39,616 nucleotides of DNA from Endomicrobiia bacterium (GTDB lineage Bacteria; Elusimicrobiota; Endomicrobiia; Endomicrobiales; Endomicrobiaceae), in the NCBI GenBank assembly GCA_025998295.1, contig BNVT01000002.1:1-39616 (forward strand). The letters run 5' to 3'. Numbering within the stretch: position 1 is the stretch's first letter; each line of letters starts with the position of its first letter. Shown one piece after another: positions 20,539 to 28,427 of this stretch. The notes below the pieces were generated by a model. It was not told the origin of the DNA. It saw only the letters and a list, made by a program, of their open reading frames with translations, and did not search any database. The translations under genes and the position numbers were made by a program.

Positions 20539-21768
20539 ATGAGCGCATTATCTATTGAATTTTTTATAGCTGTAAGATATTTAAGGGTGAGTAAAAAAGG
20601 TTTTTTTTCGTTGCTTACCACTCTTATTGCTATTGGCGGCACTACTTTGGGAGTAGCTGCTCTTGTTATAACGCTTGCTGTTATGAGTGGTTTTCAAAGT
20701 AGTATAAGAAATAATATATTAGGTAGACAGCCGCATATAGTTGTTGCAAGAACTGATAACGAATCTTTCAAAGATTATCTTTCGATTGAAGATACAATAA
20801 AAACAAATAAATCTGTTGTAAGTGTTTTCCCATTTATAGCGAAGCAAGGAATTGTTAGAGGTAGAAAGTCAAATATTTCAACAGGTATAATAATAAAAGC
20901 TATAGATTACGAAAACGAAAGCAATACTCTTAATTTTTCAAAGCAAATAAAAGTTTCTAGTATAAATTTTGACGGAAAAAAAATTGGAAACAAATCGATA
21001 ATTCTCGGTAACGAAATTGCAAAATGTATTCATGCAAGCGTAGGGGACGAAGTAGTTTTAATGTTTCCGGAAAATTTTAGCAGTATGCCTAAAATGTATT
21101 TGTTTAATGTCTCTGCTGTTATGCAATCAGGATCGCCTGGGTTTAGTCTTTTTTCTGGTCTTATTGATTTGCATGAAGGGCAAACGCTGTTTTCAATCCC
21201 GGATGCGGTTACAGGTCTTGATATACACACCAAAAACTTTGATAGAGCTTCAGCAACAGCGTCACAACTGCAAAACGTGTTGTCTTATCCATACATAGCA
21301 AGAGCATGGACTGATATGTTTAAGAATTTTCTTTCTGCTCTTAAACTTGAAAAAATTATGATGTTTCTTATTTTGGGACTTATAATACTTGTTGCCGCGT
21401 TTAATATTATTTCTAATCTTTTACTTTTAAGCATTCAAAAATCAAAAGAAATAGGCATAATGTCTGCAATGGGGTTTTCAAAGACTTCAATTTCAAAAAT
21501 ATTTTTTTATGAAGGTCTTATTATAGGCTCGATCGGCACCATTCTTGGAATTATATCAGGACTTGCAATAAGCCTTGTGCTGAAATATTTTGATATATTC
21601 AAACTGCCTAAAGGTGTTTACAATGTAGATAGGCTGCCTGTGGCAATAGTACCTTCAGATGTACTTATGATTGCCGCAAGCGCGTTTGTGATTACCGTAA
21701 TAGCGGGCATTTATCCTGCGTATCAGGTTTCAAAGCTGGATCCAATCGAAGCGATAAGATATGGATAG
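20539..21768 (+). CDS. lolE: Lipoprotein-releasing permease LolC/LolE
   Basis: 409 aa MacB/FtsX-type permease. TM1 is at about 22-48, a large periplasmic domain follows (50-265), and three C-terminal membrane helices start near 272, 318 and 372. The N-terminus (EFFIAVRYLRVSKKGFFSLL) and the AMGFSKTSISKIFFYEG loop are typical LolC/E. It moves mature lipoproteins out of the inner membrane to LolA. One permease gene suggests a homodimer (LolF-like), so the C/E label is nominal. It forms a unit with lolD downstream, 168 nt away. Confidence 0.87.
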   Translation: MSALSIEFFIAVRYLRVSKKGFFSLLTTLIAIGGTTLGVAALVITLAVMSGFQSSIRNNILGRQPHIVVARTDNESFKDYLSIEDTIKTNKSVVSVFPFIAKQGIVRGRKSNISTGIIIKAIDYENESNTLNFSKQIKVSSINFDGKKIGNKSIILGNEIAKCIHASVGDEVVLMFPENFSSMPKMYLFNVSAVMQSGSPGFSLFSGLIDLHEGQTLFSIPDAVTGLDIHTKNFDRASATASQLQNVLSYPYIARAWTDMFKNFLSALKLEKIMMFLILGLIILVAAFNIISNLLLLSIQKSKEIGIMSAMGFSKTSISKIFFYEGLIIGSIGTILGIISGLAISLVLKYFDIFKLPKGVYNVDRLPVAIVPSDVLMIAASAFVITVIAGIYPAYQVSKLDPIEAIRYG

Positions 21769-21935
21769 ACAACAAAATAAAATTAATTTTTAAATATAGT
21801 CTACGGCTTCTGTACTAGTAAACTTTGCGCTATTTTAAATTTTCTTGAGTGAGTTTTGGCCGTTTTGATAAGGAGTAAGTGTTGTGTCACGCTCACGAAA
21901 GTGAGTATCCATGCGATAACACAAACGAACATAAA

Positions 21936-22598
21936 ATGAATATAAAAACTGAAAACTTAAGCAAAAATTATAAGAAGAAAGATTCTCCTGATGTCGATGT
22001 GCTAAAGAACATACAATTGGAAATAGCTTCAGGCCAAAAAGTAGCTTTAACTGGGCCTTCTGGGTCGGGTAAAAGCACTTTGGTTCATATCTTGGGGCTT
22101 ATGGATAGGCCTACAACCGGTAATGTGTACATAGATGGTATTGATTGTTTTGCTGAAAATGATAAATATTTATGCGCAATGAGGAAGAAAAATATAGGTT
22201 TTGTTTTTCAATTTCATTATCTTATGCTGGATTTTACTGTTTTAGAGAATGTCCTTTTACCTGTATGGAGAGACAGAAATATAAAAATTAAGTTAGCGCA
22301 AAGTATACTAGAAAAAGTTGGACTTCTGCACAGACAATATCATTTCCCAAACGAATTGTCTGGAGGAGAACAACAGAGAGCGGCTCTTGCGAGAGCCTTG
22401 ATAAATAGTCCCCATATAATTTTTGCTGATGAACCTACTGGCAATTTAGATAGAGTTACGGGTCTTGAGATAGAAAAATTATTGTTTGAAAGCGCTACAG
22501 AATCGAACTCAACTCTTATTCTTGTTACGCACAGCCAAGAACTCGCCGAAGAAGCAGATAAAATAATAAAAATGACTGACGGTAAGAAAATGACATAG
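21936..22598 (+). CDS. lolD: Lipoprotein-releasing ATPase LolD
   Basis: ABC ATPase (220 aa) that powers the Lol permease. Walker A GPSGSGKST is at 40-48, the Q-loop in FVFQFHYLM, signature LSGGEQQ at 141-147, Walker B IIFADEPTGNLD at 161-172 and the switch histidine in VTHSQE. I use ATG 21936 (MNIKTENLSK) because the family starts here, but no ribosome binding site precedes it. AAGGAG at about 21870-21875 instead favours TTG 21882 or GTG 21879, which would add a Cys/His-containing 18-19 residue leader (CHAHESEYPCDN). Confidence 0.88.
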   Translation: MNIKTENLSKNYKKKDSPDVDVLKNIQLEIASGQKVALTGPSGSGKSTLVHILGLMDRPTTGNVYIDGIDCFAENDKYLCAMRKKNIGFVFQFHYLMLDFTVLENVLLPVWRDRNIKIKLAQSILEKVGLLHRQYHFPNELSGGEQQRAALARALINSPHIIFADEPTGNLDRVTGLEIEKLLFESATESNSTLILVTHSQELAEEADKIIKMTDGKKMT

Positions 22599-22674
22599 CC
22601 AAAGCAAGACCGCTCACGAAGATGGAAAATGGTATAAAATTTGTACGTAGTTTTGCAAGAGGTCTGATAATTGC

Positions 22675-23766
22675 ATGAGAATAGTTGTAAAAATTGGCAC
22701 AAGTACACTTGTGGCTAAAGATAGCGCATTGAATAGAAAGTATATATATGATTTAGTTAGCGAACTTGTTGCCATTCAAAAAGAAAATCATGAAATATTA
22801 ATTGTTAGCTCCGGAGATGGCGGTGCTGGACGTTTGTGCTTGGGAGCAAATGTTAAGTCTAAAACTTTAAGAGACAAACAAGCATTTGCCGCAATAGGGC
22901 AACCTTTACTTATGAATACGTATTCTGCCGCTTTTGCGAAATATGACAAGACCGTTGCCCAGATTCTTCTGACAAGAGATCTGCTTTGAGAAAAGAAGTA
23001 ATTATATAAATGCGAGAAATACGTTAAATACTTTGATTGAAAATAATGTGATTCCTATAATAAATGAAAACGATTCTGTTTCAATTGACGAATTAAGTTT
23101 TGGAGACAACGATACTTTGGCTGCGCTTGTTACTGCAGCTATTGATGCTGATAAGTTTATTATTTTTACTGATGTTGACGGTTTTTATAACGGCAATCCC
23201 GCAACAGCTGCCATAATACCTCAAATTAACAAGATTACCGAAGAAATCGAAAATTTTGCTTCGTTGAAATCTTCCAGCGGTAAAGGGAAAAGGCGGCATG
23301 AAAACAAAAATAATCGCCGCTAAAATAGCCGCTACGTCTGGAGTAGATACAATAATTACAAACGGTTTAAAATTGAACCTGTTAAAAGATATAGTCTCGG
23401 GCTTTCAGGTAGGCACAATTATTAAAGCAAAAAAACAATGTCTTAAGGCAAGAAAATTATGGATAGCTTTCAGTAAAAAATCAAAAGGAACAGTTTTTGT
23501 TGATAATAAGGTTTCAGAAGTTCTATTAAGTGGAAGTAAAAGCCTACTTGCTGTTGGAATAACAGAAATAAATGGTAATTTTCAAATGGGTGATGCTGTA
23601 AATATTGCCAATACCAAAACTAGAAAAAATTTTGTAAGAGGATTAACAAATTACAACAGCTTGGATCTTGAAAAAATAAAAGGAAAAAACCTCAGATATG
23701 GAAAATATTATAAACGTAATGGAAGATGAGGTTATACATAGAGATAATTTGGTTGTTTTACGATAA
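22675..23766 (+). pseudogene. proB: Glutamate 5-kinase, three frameshifts
   Basis: First enzyme of proline synthesis, here broken. The frame runs MRIVVKIGTSTLVAKD to TRDLL and stops at 22989. It continues one frame on as SNYINARNTLNTLIENN, NENDSVS, FGDNDTLAALV and FTDVDGFY to about 23285. It then shifts inside GGTAAAGGGAAAAGG to GGMKTKIIAAKIA and the PUA-like part (NFQMGDAVNIA, FVRGLTNYNS). A third shift at GGAAAATATT leads to the family C-terminus EVIHRDNLVVLR, ending at 23766. The nucleotide site reads SSGDGGAG instead of the usual SSGA.. form, a further sign of decay. proA is not in the window. Confidence 0.88.
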
Positions 23767-23792
23767 AAATATATGCGAAGGAAAGCGTAACA

Positions 23793-25184
23793 ATGATAAG
23801 AGTTCACAATACCCTCTCGAACAAGAAAGAAGAGTTTAAATCTCAAAAAGAAAACTTTGTGTCTATGTATGTATGTGGCGTAACTCCTTATGACGAAGTT
23901 CATTTAGGGCACGCAAGAGTTTATGTGGTATTTGATATTATAAAAAGGCATCTTTTAAAAAGAGGCTACCAAGTAAAACATATACAAAATTTTACAGATG
24001 TTGATGATAAAATTATAAAAAAATCACAAGAAAAAAATATAAAACCTTCAGAACTCGCACAGATTTATATAGACAATTATTTTGAGCAGATGGACAAGTT
24101 AAATATTTTAAGAGCAGAAACATATCCGCGCGTTACGCAAATGATACCGCAGATAATTAATTTTATTAAAGATCTTGCAGATAAAGGTTTTGCTTATGAA
24201 GTTGACGGTGATGTTTATTTTTATGTTGATAAGTTTAAAGATTACGGGAAATTATCAAAAAGAAAACTTGAAGATTTAAAAGCTGGAGCAAGAGTTGATG
24301 TCTGCGATGATAAAATTTCAGCGTTTGATTTTGCCTTGTGGAAAAAGACAAAGGAGAATGAGCCGCAGGAAGTTGCATGGGATAGCCCATGGGGGAAAGG
24401 TCGTCCTGGATGGCATATAGAATGTTCTGTAATGTCATTGGAATTGCTTGGCAACACATTAGATATACATGGCGGTGGCCAAGACTTAATATTTCCTCAT
24501 CATGAAAACGAAATTGCTCAAAGCCAAGTAAAAACAGGCAAACAATTTGTTAAATATTGGATACATAACGGTTTTGTTACTATAAATAAAGAAAAGATGT
24601 CTAAGTCTTTAAATAATTTTTTTACATTGAAAACAATATTTGAAAAATACAATCCGCGCGTGGTGCGCTACTACCTTTTAACGCAGTGCTACTTGAGTCC
24701 GTTAGATTTTTCCGATACAGGTTTGGACGGCGCAAAAAATACTTTACAAGGAATAGACGACGCTTATTTAAGACTAATTTCGTCTGCCAAAGAACCTGCA
24801 ATAGAAATAGCCGACAAAGATTTATTAGAGTTGCAGAATAAATTTTTAGCGGCGCTTGACGATGATTTTAATTCAGAAAAAGCATTGTCATATCTTCATA
24901 AATTAAAGAATATGATACTAAATGAATTGTTTGTCGCAAATCCATCAAGACTTTCTCAGTTTAGAAAGCTCTTTGAAGATTTTACTGAGCAATCTTTAGG
25001 TATTATGCTTCCGGAAGAACAAAAAAATAATGAAGATTTGCAAAATCTTTTACAAGAAAGAAACGAAGCAAGAAAAAACCAAAATTGGGCCAAATCAGAT
25101 ACGCTTAGAAAACTTATAGATGAAAAAGGATATAAGATACTAGATAACAAAGACGGATCTTCTGTGCTTGTAAAGAAAAATTAA
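23793..25184 (+). CDS. cysS: Cysteinyl-tRNA synthetase
   Basis: 463 aa class I synthetase charging tRNA-Cys. Zinc ligands C28 (YVCGVTPYD), C211 (GWHIEC), H236 and E240 (FPHHENE) are present, with the HIGH motif as HLGH (37-40) and KMSKS at 268-272. The C-terminal anticodon-binding region is full length. AAGGAAAGCG precedes ATG 23793. It starts 26 nt after the broken proB, so proB transcription may still matter for it. Confidence 0.96.
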   Translation: MIRVHNTLSNKKEEFKSQKENFVSMYVCGVTPYDEVHLGHARVYVVFDIIKRHLLKRGYQVKHIQNFTDVDDKIIKKSQEKNIKPSELAQIYIDNYFEQMDKLNILRAETYPRVTQMIPQIINFIKDLADKGFAYEVDGDVYFYVDKFKDYGKLSKRKLEDLKAGARVDVCDDKISAFDFALWKKTKENEPQEVAWDSPWGKGRPGWHIECSVMSLELLGNTLDIHGGGQDLIFPHHENEIAQSQVKTGKQFVKYWIHNGFVTINKEKMSKSLNNFFTLKTIFEKYNPRVVRYYLLTQCYLSPLDFSDTGLDGAKNTLQGIDDAYLRLISSAKEPAIEIADKDLLELQNKFLAALDDDFNSEKALSYLHKLKNMILNELFVANPSRLSQFRKLFEDFTEQSLGIMLPEEQKNNEDLQNLLQERNEARKNQNWAKSDTLRKLIDEKGYKILDNKDGSSVLVKKN

Positions 25185-25339
25185 AAATTATTTTTCTTGC
25201 AGTATAGTCAACTTTCTAGTAATGGGAATGCACGGCGTTTTGTTTCTAGCTCCTTAGCACTTGGCTTGCATCTATTTCTTTAAAGCTAGTGCCAGTTGTT
25301 AATGTGGGAGTTAATCGGTTGTAAAAAAAAGGACTTTTA

Positions 25340-26128
25340 ATGCATAAAGAAGATAATAATAAGCATAAACGGTCGGAGGGTATTATTTACGGACGCAATT
25401 CGGTTTTGGAACTTCTTAAAGTAGGGAAACGTACTGTAAATAAATTGATGATTGCTCAGACTGCAAGAGGCTCGGTAATTTCAGAAATTATTAATATCGC
25501 AAAACAAAAAGGTATAGCTATACACAACGTCCCTCCTGAAAAACTTGACAGATTTCATAAGCATTCTCAAGGAATAGCAGTAGAAGTTTCGCCCATGAAA
25601 TATATTGAATTGTCTGTTTTAATAGAAAAAGCAAAACAATCCCCTAAACCTCTACTTATAATATTAGATGGGATAGAAGACCCTCATAATCTTGGAGCAA
25701 TTATAAGAAATTGTGTCGCTTTTGGAACAGATGGGGTTATAATTCCTAAGTGGAGAGCCGTTGGTGTAAATGAAACAGTTTCAAAAGCCTCTGCAGGTGC
25801 GGTAGAACATATTTCTATATCAAAAGTTGCAAATATCAATCGGGCGGTGGATTTATTGAAAGAAAATAATTTTTGGATTGCCGGTGCTGAAAACGGTAAT
25901 CAAATATTAGAAAAAGTAGATTTGCCTTTTCCTCTCGTAATCATAATAGGTAGCGAAGGTTTTGGTCTTCAGAATTTAACAAAGAGAAATTGCGATTTTT
26001 TAATATCAATTCCACATAAAAGTACAGTGTCTTCATTAAATGTTTCATGCGCATCTGCCGTAATCCTATATGAGGTATCAAAAAAACGAAAAATAGCTTG
26101 CCACCAACCTAACACAACAAACGCATGA
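25340..26128 (+). CDS. rlmB: 23S rRNA 2'-O-methyltransferase RlmB (SpoU family)
   Basis: 262 aa. An N-terminal substrate-binding domain (IYGRNSVLELLK, about 15-26) precedes the knotted SPOUT domain with motif 1 DGIEDPHNLGAIIRN, motif 2 IIIGSEGFGL and motif 3 SSLNVSCASAV. Likely methylates G2251 of 23S rRNA. Other TrmH-type tRNA enzymes are the alternative. The last codons (CAAACGCATGA) lie within the left end of repeat family 1 copy B, so the repeat supplies the stop codon. Confidence 0.88.
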   Translation: MHKEDNNKHKRSEGIIYGRNSVLELLKVGKRTVNKLMIAQTARGSVISEIINIAKQKGIAIHNVPPEKLDRFHKHSQGIAVEVSPMKYIELSVLIEKAKQSPKPLLIILDGIEDPHNLGAIIRNCVAFGTDGVIIPKWRAVGVNETVSKASAGAVEHISISKVANINRAVDLLKENNFWIAGAENGNQILEKVDLPFPLVIIIGSEGFGLQNLTKRNCDFLISIPHKSTVSSLNVSCASAVILYEVSKKRKIACHQPNTTNA

Positions 26129-26234
26129 GAGCTTTTTTTGATTCTTGATTGTCTCAGGGCAAGAGCCATAGCAGCAGTCTATGAAATTTGCCTAAATTTA
26201 ATCATAGCCCCCAAGAGACTTTTTATGCGCAAAA
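26119..26234 (+). repeat. Dispersed repeat family 1, copy B
   Basis: Starts AAACGCATGAGAGCTTTTTT and shares TTGATTCTTGATTGTC, CAGGGCAAGAGCCATAGCAG and CAGTCTATGAAATTTGC with copy C. The right end (TTTTTATGCGC) is degraded. It overlaps the end of rlmB. Confidence 0.85.
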
Positions 26235-26294
26235 CAAGGCCAGTATGCAAATATAAAAACCTGCAAAACTTGCAAAAACAATGGGTTTTAAAAG

Positions 26295-26353
26295 CACCAA
26301 AAAGATGATTTTATATATAAACAGCCATTTATTAAAAGCCCGTAGTTGTTTTT
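26295..26353 (+). repeat. Dispersed repeat family 3, plus-strand copy
   Basis: Matches the reverse complement of 1-60. It lies between family 1 copy B and the lipoprotein gene at 26487. The sequence around TAGTTGTTTTT and the following GTTTGTCTTTG also has a looser parallel at about 11018-11040, upstream of the lipoprotein at 11136. Confidence 0.65.
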
Positions 26354-26410
26354 ATCCGTTTGTCTTTGCTTGACAAAAGTCAATTGAGATGTTACAACAT
26401 TCTGCGCAAA

Positions 26411-26432
26411 CGACAAACGCATGAAGTCTTAT
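26411..26432 (+). repeat. Partial end of repeat family 1
   Basis: CGACAAACGCATGAAGTCTT matches the left terminus of family 1 (copy C has CGACAAACGCATAAGAGC), but the interior does not follow. It may be a solo end left by deletion. Confidence 0.45.
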
Positions 26433-26486
26433 ATTTTATGCTATAACAACTAAGCAGCAAAAATTACAAAAAAGGGGGAGAAAAAA

Positions 26487-26795
26487 ATGATGAAACTGAA
26501 AAGAGTATTAAGCATGTTTGTTTTATTTGGTCTTGTTTTAAGTTCGTGCGATTCGTGTAATAAAAACGCTTGCCTTGTAAACAGAAGGACTGCTACTCCA
26601 GAGAGAATAGAACAACTGCTACTACAACAACTACTACGACAACGACAACAACCACTAGAATCAGAACTGTCAGCAGAACAACGAGAACAACTAAGTCAAC
26701 TACGACTACGACAAGGAAAAGAATTAGAACAACTAAGTCAACTACGACTACGACAAGGAAAAGAATTAGAACAACTACTAGGATCACAACATTAA
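26487..26795 (+). CDS. Gln/Leu-repeat lipoprotein, frame-disrupted 3' end
   Basis: 102 aa. A signal peptide ends in lipobox LSSC (C21) followed by DSC, like the 11136 gene. After about residue 38 it is almost pure Q, L, R and E, including a 14-residue unit (QLSQLRLRQGKELE) repeated twice through a 42-bp DNA repeat at 26691-26774. It is likely helical or coiled coil. Gln and Leu are nearly all CAA and CTA, unlike neighbouring genes. GGGGGAG precedes the start, where ATGATG offers 26487 or 26490. After the stop the Q/L-rich reading goes on in the next frame, so this is probably the first half of a longer gene. Confidence 0.6.
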   Translation: MMKLKRVLSMFVLFGLVLSSCDSCNKNACLVNRRTATPERIEQLLLQQLLRQRQQPLESELSAEQREQLSQLRLRQGKELEQLSQLRLRQGKELEQLLGSQH

Positions 26796-27101
26796 TCAAC
26801 TACTACTAGACCAAATAAGACACCTAGAACCACTACAAGCAGAACAACAACTACTAGGAGCACAACAACTACAACAACAACTAGGACAAGAACAAGCACA
26901 ACGGCTACTACTACTAGGACAACGACAAATAAAAGAACAGCAGCTACTACTAAAAACGACAACTAGAACAACAGCTACAACCACCACCGTTACCATCAAG
27001 TTCAACAAGTTCCATCTCCATCGAGGGCTCGTCAAGCTCATCATTCTCGGTCTAGTGTGTCTTCAGGTAGTGCTTTATCATTGTTGAAACACCCATCATA
27101 A
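26796..27101 (+). pseudogene. Continuation of the Gln/Leu-repeat lipoprotein gene
   Basis: In frame +1 relative to the upstream gene it reads QLLLDQIRHLEPLQAEQQLL and more Q/L repeats to about 26950. One frame further it reads KRQLEQQLQPPPLPSSSTSS. One frame further again, back in the original phase, comes VPSPSRARQAHHS ... ALSLLKHPS, ending at TAA 27099-27101. Three single-base slips of the same sign would restore a protein of about 204 residues. Read without correction it is broken. Confidence 0.5.
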
Positions 27102-27442
27102 CCATATCTAGAATTTTAGAATCCCTTATTATTGGTTATCGTTGTGATGGTTACACTGGTAACGTAGGGTATTTTTATACCAACGACTCAGAAGATTATG
27201 AAAAAGAAGGTTGGGTGTTATTGTTACTATGGATGTTCAATGATTCAAATTCTCTACAACCCGTTTTTCTGCAGAAGCCACAAAGTCGGTGTTTTGGTTG
27301 TTTGTCGGTTAAAAAAGATTCATCAAGCGACTTGATAGCAAATGTACATGATAATCGCCGCCGACCTATGTCGTCCAAAACATTAACAAAAATCAAAAAA
27401 TCCGACTTATCCAGACCTAAGTTGCGAGAAAAACGTTCCTGA
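27071..27442 (+). other. Unassigned open stretch, possible gene remnant
   Basis: An open frame without a good start covers about 124 codons. It contains IIGYRCDGYTGNVGYFYTND, then YEKEGW, a hydrophobic LLLLW, and a basic tail ending LREKRS. The only in-frame ATG followed by a long frame is 27230, without a ribosome binding site. I do not recognise a family. It could be a further exposed domain of the lipoprotein locus or the end of a lost gene. Confidence 0.3.
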
Positions 27443-27521
27443 TTGTTTGTATGGAAGTAAGCAATGGCATTTATATATAAATGGGGGAATGTTTATATTA
27501 TGCATGTTTAGGGGGCACGAC

Positions 27522-27640
27522 AAACGCATAAGAGCTTTTTTTGATTTTTGATTGTCGCAGGGCAAGAGCCATAGCAGCAGTCTATGAAATTTGCTTTGGG
27601 TTTAAAACCAGCCTCCTCAAGAAGCTTTTTTCATACGTTT
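27522..27640 (+). repeat. Dispersed repeat family 1, copy C
   Basis: 119 bp from AAACGCATAA to TCATACGTTT. The interior is nearly identical to copy B over CAGGGCAAGAGCCATAGCAG and CAGTCTATGAAATTTGC. It lies 38 bp upstream of the Nudix gene and in direct orientation to copy B, so the two enclose the lipoprotein locus. Confidence 0.87.
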
Positions 27641-27677
27641 TATTTTGTTTGCATTTAAAAAATGATAGAATATCCGC

Positions 27678-28235
27678 ATGGAAAATATGGCTGAGAAATT
27701 GGTAAAAAAGAATAAAATATACTGCGGGTCTGCAGTAGATTTTTTTTGTGACGAGGTTGAGCTACCAAACGGCGTTGTCACAAGGAGAGAATATTTAACC
27801 CATCTTGGCGCGTCTGCTATTCTTCCTTTTGTGGATAAGAAAAATATTGTTTTAGTAAAACAATATAGATATCCTATAAACCAAATAACTTATGAAATAC
27901 CGGCAGGTAAAATTGATAAAGGCGAAACGCCTATTAAATGTGCACAAAGAGAGCTGAAAGAAGAAACTGGGTATAGAGCAAAGAGGTTAGGGGCTCTTTT
28001 GTCTTTTTATCCTACTGCGGCTTTTTCCACGGAGATATTATATATTTTTGTTGCTTTTGATCTTGAAGATGGACAAGAGAGTCCAGATGAGGATGAGTTT
28101 CTTTCAAAAGAAATTGTAAGTTTTGAAAATGCTGTAAAAATGGCAAAAACTGGAAAAATAAAAGATTCAAAGACGATTGTAGCATTGTTATATTTTGAGA
28201 ATATGGGTCCATCTAAAGACCCATGGTTTTGCTAG
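27678..28235 (+). CDS. Nudix hydrolase, ADP-ribose pyrophosphatase type
   Basis: 185 aa. The full Nudix box is present: G77, E83, R91-E92-L93, E95-E96, G98 in GKIDKGE...RELKEETGY. The sequence before it (ILVKQYRYP-like VLVKQYRYPINQITYEIPAG) and the length match NudF/ADP-ribose pyrophosphatases, which cleave ADP-ribose to AMP and ribose-5-phosphate. The exact substrate is not provable from sequence. The start at 27678 follows a family 1 repeat; no strong ribosome binding site is visible. Confidence 0.83.
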   Translation: MENMAEKLVKKNKIYCGSAVDFFCDEVELPNGVVTRREYLTHLGASAILPFVDKKNIVLVKQYRYPINQITYEIPAGKIDKGETPIKCAQRELKEETGYRAKRLGALLSFYPTAAFSTEILYIFVAFDLEDGQESPDEDEFLSKEIVSFENAVKMAKTGKIKDSKTIVALLYFENMGPSKDPWFC

Positions 28236-28236
28236 G

Positions 28237-28330
28237 TTTTCGTATTTACCGCAATAACCCTCGTTTTAGACATCTTGTCGTAAAGACAACATCGGTTGCC
28301 AAAACAAGTTCAAGAATTGACAGTGGCTAT
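28237..28330 (+). repeat. Dispersed repeat family 2, copy 2
   Basis: Begins TTTTCGTATTTACCG two nt after the Nudix stop and runs to AAGAATTGACAGTGGC. The second half (CCAAAACAAGTTCAAGAATT) is identical to the inverted copy at 36150-36246. It contains a small hairpin, TTGTC-GTAAA-GACAA. Confidence 0.8.
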
Positions 28331-28427
28331 ATGAGAGTTTTTAAGCAGGCCTAATAAATATATTGTTGCGGCGGTTTTTTGAATTTTCCACACAACCAAA
28401 AGGCGGCATTTTCCTAAAGAGGGTTTT

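Noticed and set aside
26570..26809. Open frame reading Thr/Arg repeats on the plus strand
   Set aside because: It is the shadow of the CAA/CTA triplet region of the lipoprotein gene at 26487 in another frame; it has no start signal of its own.
26593..27044. Val/Leu-rich and Ser/Cys-rich frames on the minus strand
   Set aside because: Antisense of the same triplet repeats; composition is an artefact of the low-complexity DNA.
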